Shown: piece by piece, positions 49,829 through 57,963 of the stretch
Position numbering within the stretch: position 1 is the stretch's first letter
Layout of the letters: every line of letters starts with the position of its first letter
From: Streptomyces blattellae
GTDB lineage: Bacteria; Actinomycetota; Actinomycetes; Streptomycetales; Streptomycetaceae
Reading direction: 5' to 3'
Assembly: GCF_009709555.1 (NCBI RefSeq)
Contig: NZ_WJBG01000248.1
Location: 25,620-89,619 of the forward strand
DNA: 64,000 nt
Translations under genes and position numbers: made by a program
The notes under the pieces: generated by a model
Told to the model about the DNA's origin: nothing
What the model saw: the letters and a program-made list of their open reading frames with translations, nothing else
Database searches by the model: none

Positions 49829-49924
49829 AGGCTCCCGGTCTACCCCGGGCTGCCTGGCTCCGCTGCCGGCCGCCCACGGCGACCGGCACTGCCTTGCGGG
49901 TTATGCCGCAGGTCGAAGTCGTGC

Positions 49925-51316
49925 TCAGGCGGCGACGCCGAGTTCCTTGCGGGTCCGTTGGACGAAGTCCCGGACGGCCGGCTCGCGCCGCCAGGGGGCG
50001 AGGGCGGCGTTGAACTCGGCCACGTAGTCCTTGGCCCGGCTGGACTGGACGCGGGCGAGGATGTCGACGCTGCGGTTGCCGAGCTCGAGGCCGTGGTCGA
50101 GGTCGCGGGCCTGGAGGTGGGCGGTCCCGACGATGGCGAGCCGCATGCCGACGGAGCGGGTGAACACGCCGGTCGGCATGGCGGCGGCCTGCTGGTTCCA
50201 TGCGAGGGCCATCTTCGGGTTCTTCAGGTCGCGGAAGATCTCGGCGGCGTCCGCGGAGAGGCGGGCGTGGTGATAGAAGTCGATCCACGCGGGCTCGTCG
50301 CCGCTGTCGTCCTTGGCCTGGTCCAGCAGGTCCTCGGACATCTTCAGGGCCTTCGAGGCGGCACGCGGGTCGTTCTCGCGGGCATGGGCTCGGGCCTCGA
50401 TGAGCTTGGTGAACGCCAGCACCCTGGGAACGGCCTGGCCCTTCGCGCGGTTGAAGGCGCCCTGGGCCATGTCCACCGCCTCGGACGCGAACCCGCGCAT
50501 CAGCGTCTGCATCGCCATCGTGGTCAGCACATAGCAGCCCAGCTGCACGTCCCCGCCGGCGCGGGCGAGGCGGAGGGCCTGGATGAAGTGCCGCTGGGCG
50601 GCATCGTGCTGGCCGACGTCGAAGGCCGTCCACCCTGCCAGACGCGACAACTCGGCGGTCACGCTGAAGAGTTCGCGGCCGATCTCGTCGGAGAAGGAGC
50701 CCTGCAGCAGCGGGCCCGCGCGGTGGTCGAGGCAGTCGGTGACGGAGTTCGCCTTCCAGTTCCCGCCGCCGTATTTCGAGTCCCACCGCCTCGCTTCGTC
50801 GGCGGCCTCACGCAGTTCGTCGAGGTCGGCCCGCCCGACCTGGCCGCCGCCCTTGTGGTCGGCGGTCTCGTCGGCGGGGGTGACGAGCCATCTGGTGACG
50901 GGGGTGGTGAAGGCGGAGGCGGCGAAGCCGGATCCGGCCAGAAAGTCGCGGCGGTTCACGGAGCTCCAGAACGTGGTGGCGACGCGGACGGCGTCGGCGG
51001 GGTCTCGCGGGAAATCCAACCCCACATCCGCGTCGATTGTCTCCGCCTCGCCCATACCGATCTCACCGAGGTTGACGGGACGGCCGAGCCTCTCGCCGAT
51101 GGCCTGCGCCAACAGCTTCGGGACCGGCCATTTCGGCGTCATCCCCCGCTTGCACCAGTTCGCCACGGACGTGTGTGAATAGTCGGTCTCTATCCCGGCG
51201 GCATGGGCGAGCTGGTTGACGCGCAGAGCCAGAGACTTGTGGCTCGCGCCGCTGGCTTCGATGAGCCGGGCCAGGTCCGCGTTGGGCGGACGGGTCCGGC
51301 GGGTGGTCGATGCCAC
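49925..51316 (-). CDS. HTH regulator with TPR-like C-terminus and Tat-like motif
   Basis: 463 residues. An HTH-like N-terminus at about 10-75 (LARLIEASGASHKSLALRVNQLAHAAG, TSVANWCKRGMTPKWPVPKLLAQAIGERLG). Near 115 comes NRRDFLAGSGFAASAF, which looks like a twin-arginine signal but lies inside a cytosolic regulator. A long helical TPR-type array fills 160-460. This is a common Streptomyces accessory-region regulator type. Start GTG 51316 has GGGAG at 6 bp. It is divergent from the asnB operon, with inverted repeats between them. Confidence 0.85.
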   Translation of the reverse strand: MASTTRRTRPPNADLARLIEASGASHKSLALRVNQLAHAAGIETDYSHTSVANWCKRGMTPKWPVPKLLAQAIGERLGRPVNLGEIGMGEAETIDADVGLDFPRDPADAVRVATTFWSSVNRRDFLAGSGFAASAFTTPVTRWLVTPADETADHKGGGQVGRADLDELREAADEARRWDSKYGGGNWKANSVTDCLDHRAGPLLQGSFSDEIGRELFSVTAELSRLAGWTAFDVGQHDAAQRHFIQALRLARAGGDVQLGCYVLTTMAMQTLMRGFASEAVDMAQGAFNRAKGQAVPRVLAFTKLIEARAHARENDPRAASKALKMSEDLLDQAKDDSGDEPAWIDFYHHARLSADAAEIFRDLKNPKMALAWNQQAAAMPTGVFTRSVGMRLAIVGTAHLQARDLDHGLELGNRSVDILARVQSSRAKDYVAEFNAALAPWRREPAVRDFVQRTRKELGVAA

Positions 51317-51634
51317 GACTCTCCCTTGGCCGGCGGAGGGGAGCATGCGCGACTCGAACAAGTAGTTGAGTACGTATGTCTGTACTTGGTGGAGCACGAG
51401 ATCCGTACTCGACTGGGGACGAAGAGTCGTACATGTTCCGCGTGTTGGGTCATTGACGATATTCCTCCCCGGTGGGCCGCGAACCGCGTTTGCGAGTTGT
51501 GAGCCCCCCTGCGAGCCCTCCCGGCGATCTTCGCGGGCGGCTGTGATGAGAGCCCAGGCCGCCGCCGGGCTGGGAGGAAGGCCCCCGGCGGCGGCCGCCG
51601 CCAAGGCACCACCACACTCGGGGGTGAACCAGAT
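51317..51634. other. Divergent control region, regulator / asnB operon
   Basis: 318 bp without a gene. The regulator-proximal part is AT-rich and full of GTAC-containing repeats; the asnB-proximal half is GC-rich with nothing recognisable. Confidence 0.55.
51359..51388. promoter_or_regulatory. Nested inverted repeats upstream of the regulator
   Basis: Outer arms CAAGTA (51359-51364) and TACTTG (51383-51388); inner arms AGTAC (51369-51373) and GTACT (51382-51386). GTAC recurs near 51415 and 51430. This is a plausible autoregulatory operator on the minus-strand promoter. Confidence 0.5.
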
Positions 51635-53401
51635 ATGTGCGGAATCGCAGGACTGGCCGGAGCCGACGCTGCCCGGCACGAGCACACGGTCGGCGCCATG
51701 GGTGCCACGCAGGCTCACCGCGGCCCGGACGGCACCATGCACGCCGCCTCTCACGATGGCCGGGCGGTGCTGGCCATGAACACGCTGCTGATCGTCGACC
51801 CGCAGGCCATGCCCGGCCCCTACCTCGACCGCGATACCGGGGTGCTGCTGGCCTTCAACGGCGAGATCTACAACTACCGTCAGCAGGCCGCCGCCTGGGG
51901 CATCCCGCTCGGTCCGCAGGACACGGACGCGCACTTCGTGCTGCGGGCCTGGGCCAAGCTCGGCCGGTCCTGCCTGGACGGACTGGACGGCATGTTCGCC
52001 CTGGCGGTCTATGACCCGCGGGCCGGAAAGCTGTTCCTCGCGCGGGACCGGCTCGGGGAGAAGCCGCTCTACTGGCGCCTGGACGGCGGCCGGCTCGCCT
52101 TCGCCTCCGAGGTCACCACCCTGACCGGCTACGGCCCGGCGCCGCTGGTCCTGCGGCCCGAGGTCCTCGCCATCGAGACGCCGGTCGGCGTCGACACCCC
52201 GTTCCAGGGCATCCAGCTGCTGGCGCCCGCGACCTTGCTGACCTTCGACATCGCCACGGGGTCGCTCGACCAGCACACCTACTGGAACCTGGCCGACTGG
52301 CAGCCCTTCGAGGGCACCTATGCCGAGGCCCTGGCGAAGTTCTCCGTCGTCCTGGCCGAGCAGGTCCCGCTGCGGGCCCCCGGCTGCGACTTCGCCCTCT
52401 TACTCTCCGGCGGGCTGGACTCGTCGGTGCTGGCCTACCTGCTGCGGCCGCCGGTCTGTGTCACCGTCCGCTACCCCGGCCAGGACCGTCTCGACGAGTC
52501 CGTGATCGCCACGAGGATCGCGGCCGATATCGGCGCCGAGCTCATTGTGGTCGAGCCGGACCCGATCGACTTCACCAAGGTCCTGCCGCACATGATGTCC
52601 GCGCTGGACTACCCGATGGGCAACGCGTCCACCTTCTCCGAGTACATGGCCTACCGGAAGATCGCCGACCTCGGGCTCAAGGTCGCCATCGGCGGGCTCG
52701 GCCCGGACGAGTTCCTCATGGGCTACGTCCGTCACTCCATGGTCCTGTTCGGCCCGGACGCCGTCCTGGCCGCGGGGATGGACGCCTACCGGCCGCTGGC
52801 CGCCAAGCTCCTGCACACCGCCGGCGAAGAACTCGCCCCCGCTGACGCGGTCACCCGGCTCGTCCTGCGCGGCCCCGACCCCGACGGCCGCATCCGCGAC
52901 CACATTGCCACCGCGATGGACAAGGCGGGCGGGGACCTCGCCCGCGCGCTGACCCTCGCCGACCTGGCGACGGCCTGGCGGCCGCTGGTGATGACGAGCG
53001 ACAAGCTCGCCTCCGCCTACGCCCTCGAACGACGGTCCCCCTACCTGGCCCGCGACCTGGTCGAACTGTCCTACCGGCTGCCCGCCGACCACAAGATCGA
53101 CCACCCTGCCGAGGGCAAACGGATCCTCCGCGACGCCGCGCGGGCCCTGGGCCTGCCTCGGGAGGTCTGGGGCAGCCGGGACAAGCTCGGCTTCGCCTCC
53201 CCGGTCCCCACCTGGCTGAACGGCCAGCTCGCGGCCTGGGCGGACGCCCAGATCCACACCGCCCTCGCGGACGCGCCGACCGCGATGCGGCCGCTGCTGG
53301 AGGGCGGACTCAAGCCGGGCGGCCGGTTCGACCGCACCCGGATGCAGGCCCTCATGGCGGCCGCCTGGTTTTGCAACCAGAGCGTGAGGGCTGCCGCATG
53401 A
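51635..53401 (+). CDS. Glutamine-dependent asparagine synthase-type amidotransferase (AsnB-like)
   Basis: 588 residues. The class II glutaminase domain starts at Cys2 (MCGIAGLAG), with AHRGPDG, FNGEIYNYRQ and DGMFALAVYDPR. The synthetase domain has the PP-loop LLLSGGLDSSVLAYLL (near 255-270), GGLGPDEFLMGY and RRSPYLARDLVELSYRLP. It adenylates a carboxylate and amidates it with glutamine ammonia. The substrate may be aspartate or, given the ugd gene downstream, a uronate. Codon 256 (52400-52402) is TTA, so translation should depend on bldA. ATG preceded by a GGGGGTGA site. Confidence 0.9.
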   Translation: MCGIAGLAGADAARHEHTVGAMGATQAHRGPDGTMHAASHDGRAVLAMNTLLIVDPQAMPGPYLDRDTGVLLAFNGEIYNYRQQAAAWGIPLGPQDTDAHFVLRAWAKLGRSCLDGLDGMFALAVYDPRAGKLFLARDRLGEKPLYWRLDGGRLAFASEVTTLTGYGPAPLVLRPEVLAIETPVGVDTPFQGIQLLAPATLLTFDIATGSLDQHTYWNLADWQPFEGTYAEALAKFSVVLAEQVPLRAPGCDFALLLSGGLDSSVLAYLLRPPVCVTVRYPGQDRLDESVIATRIAADIGAELIVVEPDPIDFTKVLPHMMSALDYPMGNASTFSEYMAYRKIADLGLKVAIGGLGPDEFLMGYVRHSMVLFGPDAVLAAGMDAYRPLAAKLLHTAGEELAPADAVTRLVLRGPDPDGRIRDHIATAMDKAGGDLARALTLADLATAWRPLVMTSDKLASAYALERRSPYLARDLVELSYRLPADHKIDHPAEGKRILRDAARALGLPREVWGSRDKLGFASPVPTWLNGQLAAWADAQIHTALADAPTAMRPLLEGGLKPGGRFDRTRMQALMAAAWFCNQSVRAAA

Positions 53402-53429
53402 CGTTCCCTCACCTCACTACGGTGTCCGG

Positions 53430-53867
53430 ATGCACCAGGACACCACTGCCGAGAGCCCGGCCACCGCCCGCGGAGCGGTCGCGATCATCGCCAACCGCCG
53501 CGGCGAACTCCTCCTCCACCTGCGTGACAACCTGCCCGGCAAGATCGCCTGGCCGGATCACTGGAGCGTTCTGGGAGGCGGCTGCGACCCCGGCGAGGAC
53601 CCCCGCCAGGCGATCGTCCGCGAGCTCGACGAAGAAGCCGGCCTCGTCGTCGACGACCTCACCGAGCTGTTCGAGATCCGCGACGAGCACGGCTCCGGCC
53701 AGCTGATCACCTTCTTCGCCGCCTCCTGGGACGGCGACGAGGCGCAGCTGCCCCTCGCAGAGGGCGTCAAGCTCCAGTTCTTCGCCCCCGAACACCTCGA
53801 CATCCTCACGATCCCGCCGTTCATCCGCTACGGCATCGACCGCTACCTGGCCGCCCGGCCCGCCTGA
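53430..53867 (+). CDS. NUDIX hydrolase
   Basis: 145 residues. The Nudix box fits exactly: G50-x5-E56-x7-R64-E65-L66-x-E68-E69-x-G71-L72. It hydrolyses a nucleoside diphosphate linked to another moiety. It lies 28 bp after the asnB stop and 74 bp before ugd, so it is the middle gene of a three-gene operon. A nucleotide-sugar substrate would fit the context, as inference. Confidence 0.92.
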   Translation: MHQDTTAESPATARGAVAIIANRRGELLLHLRDNLPGKIAWPDHWSVLGGGCDPGEDPRQAIVRELDEEAGLVVDDLTELFEIRDEHGSGQLITFFAASWDGDEAQLPLAEGVKLQFFAPEHLDILTIPPFIRYGIDRYLAARPA

Positions 53868-53941
53868 GCACCCCGCCCTTCCCGGGCGGGAAAGAGGTGG
53901 GGGCCGCCGGGCGGCCCCCACCTCGCAAAGGAACCCCGCCC

Positions 53942-55261
53942 ATGAAACTCACCGTCGTCGGCTGCGGCTACCTCGGCGCCACCCACGCGGCCTGCATGGC
54001 CGAACTCGGCCACGAAGTCCTCGGCATGGACAGCGACATGGACAAGGTCCACGTCCTCAACTCCGGCAAAGCCCCCTTCCACGAACGCGACCTCGACGAC
54101 ATGCTCGCCCGCCACACCGCGACGGGCCGCCTGCGTTTCACCGCCTCCTACGCTGAGGCCGCCGCCTTCGCCGACCTGCACTTCATCGGCGTCGGCACCC
54201 CGCAGCAGCCCGGCGAGAACGCCTACGACCTCACCCACCTCTTCTCCGCCGTCCGCCAGCTCGCACCCCGCATCAAGAACCCGGCCGTCATCGCGGTGAA
54301 GTCGACCGTCCCGGTCGGCACCGCACCCCGCGTCCGCGACCTCCTCCACGAATACGCCCCGGCCGGCGACCGCGTCGAGGTCGCCTGGAACCCCGAGTTC
54401 CTGCGCGAGTCGTTCGCCATCGAGGACACCCTCCGCCCCGACCGGCTCGTCCTCGGCTTCGAGACCGAGCACTCCTGGGCCGAGGCGATGCTGCGACAGT
54501 GCTTCGAGAAGATCATCGAAGCGGGGACGCCGACGATCGTCACCGACTGGGCCACCGCCGAGCTCGCCAAGGCATCCGCGAACGCCTTCCTCGCCACGAA
54601 GATCTCCTTCATCAACGCCATCGCCGAAATCTGCGAAGCCTCCGGCGCCGACGTCGGCCAGCTCGCCGACATCCTCGGCCACGACGCCCGCATCGGCCGC
54701 CGCGGCATGCGGCCCGGCCTCGGCTTCGGCGGCGGCTGCCTGCCCAAGGACATCCGCGGTTTCATGGCCCGCGCCGGCGAACTCGGCGTCGACCAGGCCC
54801 TGACGATCCTCCGCGAGGTCGACGCCATCAACAACCGCCGCCGCGAACGCATGGTCGACCTCGCCCGCGAACAGCTCGACGGCAACCTCGCCGGCAAGCG
54901 CATCACCGTCTGGGGCGCCGCCTTCAAGCCGAACACCGACGACATCCGCGACTCACCCGCCCTCGCCGTCGCCCAGAAGCTCCACGAGCTCGGCGCCATG
55001 GTCACCGTCACCGACCCCCAGGCCCTGGACAACGCCCGCAAGACGCACCCAGAGCTCGACTACGTCGACGACCCGATCGCCGCCGTCCAGGACGCCGACC
55101 TGCTGCTGCACCTGACCGAGTGGCCGCAGTTCTCCCACATCGACCCGCACCGCCTCGCCACCCGCACCGCCACCCCGCGCGTCATCGACGGCCGCGGCAC
55201 CCTCAACGCCGACACCTGGCGCGAGGCTGGTTGGAACGTCCGCGCTCTCGGCCGCCCCTGA
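53942..55261 (+). CDS. UDP-glucose/GDP-mannose dehydrogenase family protein
   Basis: 439 residues. N-terminal Rossmann (MKLTVVGCGYLGATHAACMAELGHEV), central domain with KSTVPVGTA, EFLRES and the catalytic Cys at about 266 in GFGGGCLPKDI, and C-terminal UDP-binding domain (WGAAFKPNTDDIRDSPAL, VIDGRGTLN). It oxidises C6 of UDP-glucose to UDP-glucuronate with two NAD. AAAGGA precedes the ATG. Last gene of the asnB-nudix-ugd set; no glycosyltransferase is adjacent. Confidence 0.93.
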   Translation: MKLTVVGCGYLGATHAACMAELGHEVLGMDSDMDKVHVLNSGKAPFHERDLDDMLARHTATGRLRFTASYAEAAAFADLHFIGVGTPQQPGENAYDLTHLFSAVRQLAPRIKNPAVIAVKSTVPVGTAPRVRDLLHEYAPAGDRVEVAWNPEFLRESFAIEDTLRPDRLVLGFETEHSWAEAMLRQCFEKIIEAGTPTIVTDWATAELAKASANAFLATKISFINAIAEICEASGADVGQLADILGHDARIGRRGMRPGLGFGGGCLPKDIRGFMARAGELGVDQALTILREVDAINNRRRERMVDLAREQLDGNLAGKRITVWGAAFKPNTDDIRDSPALAVAQKLHELGAMVTVTDPQALDNARKTHPELDYVDDPIAAVQDADLLLHLTEWPQFSHIDPHRLATRTATPRVIDGRGTLNADTWREAGWNVRALGRP

Positions 55262-55389
55262 CCCCGGCGCGCTTCACGGCGGGCCCGGACCGGGCGACCA
55301 CATGGTCACGGGCCTGCTGGTTTGAGAGACAAGGGACGAAGGGGCCGAAGGGGCCGGGTTTTCGACAAAGAGGCGCCGACGGGAGAACC

Positions 55390-55698
55390 ATGGAGGCCAT
55401 GAGTTCCTCCGACACCACGGTCACGGTGACCTTCTCCGCGGACGAGTACGCGACCGTCGCTGAGCAAGCCGCCCAGTGCGGCGTCCCTCTCGACACCTAC
55501 GTCCGGGAGGCTGCCGCCGAACGGGCCGAGGACGGGAAGTCCAAGGACGCCTTGCGCCAGGAGATCGCCGCCCGGCGCGGGCAGAGCGTCGAAGAGTTCC
55601 TCACGCCCGGCTTCCTCATCGACACCGACGACATCGTCGACGCCGAGCTGGACCGGCGCCTGCACAACGCTCGCAGCACCGAGAAGTCGGACCGCTAG
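55390..55698 (+). CDS. Small ribbon-helix-helix-like protein
   Basis: 102 residues. The N-terminal beta strand plus two helices (TTVTVTFSADEYATVAEQAAQ..VPLDTYVREAAAERA) resembles RHH antitoxin-like DNA binders; the C-terminus is charged. Start ATG 55390 has GGGAG at 6 bp. There is no toxin gene beside it in the same orientation. Its stop shares CTAG with the stop of the convergent HTH gene. Confidence 0.72.
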   Translation: MEAMSSSDTTVTVTFSADEYATVAEQAAQCGVPLDTYVREAAAERAEDGKSKDALRQEIAARRGQSVEEFLTPGFLIDTDDIVDAELDRRLHNARSTEKSDR

Positions 55699-55907
55699 GT
55701 CAGGCCGGCGACGTTCAGCACGTTTCGTATGTCGATCAGTGTCCTCCCGGTCCGCTCGGCAATCTCCGGCACCGGCATGCCGGCCCGGCGCTGGGCGATG
55801 ATCGTCGCAGTGACCTTCCGGCGGGCCTCGATCACCGCCGCTTCCGCCGTCCGCAGCTCCGCCACGGCCTGCTCCAGCACACCCTCGTCACCCGTCATGC
55901 CGTCCAT
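55695..55907 (-). CDS. Small HTH protein (70 aa)
   Basis: An acidic helical N-terminal half (EQAVAELRTAEAAVIEARRKV) and a helix-turn-helix in the C-terminal half (RRAGMPVPEIAERTGRTLIDIRNVLNVAG). Start ATG 55907 or 55898; both lack a good site. It looks like a resolvase-type HTH module on its own. Convergent with the RHH gene, with overlapping stops. Confidence 0.65.
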   Translation of the reverse strand: MDGMTGDEGVLEQAVAELRTAEAAVIEARRKVTATIIAQRRAGMPVPEIAERTGRTLIDIRNVLNVAGLT

Positions 55908-56057
55908 CGTGACAGGGCCCGGCGCCCGCTCCGCCGCAGTCTGAACCGCCCGCCCCTCGTTGACCGCGGCCTGGACGCCGGGGATCGGGGACAGGGACGC
56001 CGCACGGCTGCCCGAGGGATAGGCTCGTTCGTCTGCCGGACCGAATGGAGTGACATC

Positions 56058-57404
56058 GTGGGCGTCTACGTCGCGACCATCGAGCAGGACGAACACGGCC
56101 ACTGGACGGCGGCAGCCGACGGCCTGACCGGAACCGGCACCGGTTACACCGCTGCCCGTGACGCCCTCACGGACGCCCTGTTCGCCCGGGACGGCGAGGA
56201 GCCCGAGCTCCGACGGGACCGCACCGAGGTCCCCATTCCCGGCCGCGCAGAACGCAGCCCCGACCGGCTACTGGCCCTGATGGCCGCAGAGCTGCCCGAC
56301 CACGCCGAGAAGTACGCCGCCTCGCTCGACAAGGCCCGCGAACTGGACGCGCGCGACGCCGACGCGTTGGCGGTGACCGCTTGGTGCGTCGAGACAGCCG
56401 GGCTCATCGTCACCCAACGGGCCCGCCTCGCGATCGAGGAGGTCGAGTCGGCGTTCGTCCCCTGGACCAAGCCGGACCCGCGCGCCGGCGACGATGTGTT
56501 CCTGTCCTGCTGGAGCCCGCATCAACTCGACGATCTCCCCACCCTGACCAAGATCGCAGACGTCCCCCGCACGGTGTTGGGCATCCTTGATGCGCTCGCG
56601 CCGACCGAGCGCGTCCGGGCATGGCAGGAGATGACGACCGCCGAGCACGGCCCCACGTTGGACCGGGCCATGGCCCGCTGGTGGAACATCGCCATGGTCG
56701 TGGGAACCGCCGCGATGCAGCACACCTTGAAGCAGAGCACGAAGCGCCTGGCCGCAGGACACCGCGGCACCCCTGCGACCGACCTGCCCGCCAGCCGGGC
56801 CCTGGACGACCTCCACCACGACCTCACCGACGAGGAGCAGAACGCCCGGCGCAAAGCCTGGGACCGCTCGCAGCGGGAACAGGCCGAAGCACGAGATGCG
56901 CGCGAGGACGCCTACATCGCCGACCTCGAACGTCTCCTCGCCGACGCCAAGCAGCACCGCGACATGCAGCGCGAGCACCAGCGGCGACGCCAGACCGTGA
57001 GCGCCGCACGCTCCCGCATCGACACCCCGGCGCATGAATTCCCCATCGCCCCAGACCTCTTCGCCCGCCTTGGCGATGGTCAGCCAATCACCATGCACCT
57101 GCCAGCCCGGCCTTGGCGCCACGTGACCTGCGGCGAGCCCTACCACTTCCTCTTCACCAGCCGAGACGGCGCCCGGCTCGCCCGAGTCACCAATGTCAGG
57201 CACTACGACAGCGTCGAGGCCTTCGACCAAGCCGGTGAGCAGGCAAGCACCGTCGGCACCACGCCCGCCACCCGACAAGAACTCGAGTCCTACCCCGTCC
57301 AGTGGGGCGGGATCATCACGCTGACCGCCACACCCACAGCCGAGCCGGTGCTGCACAACACCGCCCGGTCTCCGCTGCCAGAAGCAGCCATCGAGCCGGA
57401 GTGA
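56058..57404 (+). CDS. Large helical protein with C-terminal ASCH-like domain
   Basis: 448 residues. Residues 1-45 resemble a HicB-like or small beta domain (YVATIEQDEHGHWTAAADGL). The middle is helical with coiled-coil character (DEEQNARRKAWDRSQREQAEARDAREDAYIADLERLL in segments at about 255-310). The C-terminus from about 335 has an ASCH-like pattern (ARLGDGQPITMHLPARPW, GEPYHFLFTSRDG, ARVTNVRHYDSVEAF), a fold that binds RNA or modified nucleotides. Start GTG 56058 has GGAG at 8 bp. Monocistronic; function unknown. Confidence 0.75.
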   Translation: MGVYVATIEQDEHGHWTAAADGLTGTGTGYTAARDALTDALFARDGEEPELRRDRTEVPIPGRAERSPDRLLALMAAELPDHAEKYAASLDKARELDARDADALAVTAWCVETAGLIVTQRARLAIEEVESAFVPWTKPDPRAGDDVFLSCWSPHQLDDLPTLTKIADVPRTVLGILDALAPTERVRAWQEMTTAEHGPTLDRAMARWWNIAMVVGTAAMQHTLKQSTKRLAAGHRGTPATDLPASRALDDLHHDLTDEEQNARRKAWDRSQREQAEARDAREDAYIADLERLLADAKQHRDMQREHQRRRQTVSAARSRIDTPAHEFPIAPDLFARLGDGQPITMHLPARPWRHVTCGEPYHFLFTSRDGARLARVTNVRHYDSVEAFDQAGEQASTVGTTPATRQELESYPVQWGGIITLTATPTAEPVLHNTARSPLPEAAIEPE

Positions 57405-57606
57405 CGCGGACGGCGTCGCCCGCCCGATGCTGAGACCCGCTCTCGGGCTGTCCGGCCCAGGGCGCGGGTCGACACAATGACCGCAATGACGACGAACAAG
57501 TACAAGGACGACTGCGCGCGCTGCCCAACTCCCTTCCCTGAACCTCCACTTGAGGACTCCCGCGTTCCGCCTTGCGGCTTCCGACGCATATATAGAGTTA
57601 GGAGTT

Positions 57607-57963
57607 GTGAGGACTCCATTTCGCATCACGTCGGCCACGCTCGACGTTCTCGAAGCGTTCCTGGTGTCCGGCGAAGAGCTCCATGGCTTCGCGGTCGCCA
57701 AAGCAGCCGGCAAACCGACCGGCTCCATCTATCCGATCCTGGCCCGGCTTGAGCAGGCGGGTTGGCTCGACAGTCACTGGGAGACGGAGCACCCCGAGGA
57801 AGGCCGGCCCCGCCGCCGGTTCTACTTCCTGACCCCGACCGGGGCCGAGGAGGCACGCAGCGTCGTGATCGAGCGCCGCGGCCAGCTGCCGACCCGGGCT
57901 CCGGCCCAGCCTCGCCCCAAGCTCGCCTTCGGTTTCCTGACGCGATGGGCGGGCGCCTGGTGA
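57607..57963 (+). CDS. PadR-family transcriptional regulator
   Basis: 118 residues. Winged helix of PadR type: TPFRITSATLDVLEAFLV, GFAVAKAAGKPTGSIYPILARLEQAGWL, RRRFYFLTPTGAEEAR. The GTG at 57607 is chosen for domain fit, but AGGAG is only 2 bp away, so an upstream TTG at 57550 cannot be excluded. CATATATAG lies about 10 bp upstream and may be a -10 element. Its stop overlaps the start of the next gene (GTGA), so the pair is coupled. Confidence 0.87.
   Translation: MRTPFRITSATLDVLEAFLVSGEELHGFAVAKAAGKPTGSIYPILARLEQAGWLDSHWETEHPEEGRPRRRFYFLTPTGAEEARSVVIERRGQLPTRAPAQPRPKLAFGFLTRWAGAW

Larger units (their letters stand above)
49316..49924. other. Spacer between the core arg operon and accessory region
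   Basis: 609 bp. It contains the argC control region, a 12-bp direct repeat, and a short coding-like stretch at 49670-49828. No complete gene is supported. The probable left boundary of the accessory region falls here. Confidence 0.5.

Noticed and set aside
49649..51178. A long plus-strand frame opposite the HTH regulator
   Set aside because: Only its first ~60 codons resemble protein. The rest mirrors the regulator gene, whose HTH and TPR pattern is convincing.
49925..55261. Secondary-metabolite gene cluster
   Set aside because: No polyketide, peptide or terpene core enzyme and no tailoring set is present, so only a three-gene sugar-type operon is supported.
55390..55907. Classical toxin-antitoxin pair
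   Set aside because: The genes are convergent rather than an operon, and neither protein has a toxin motif.
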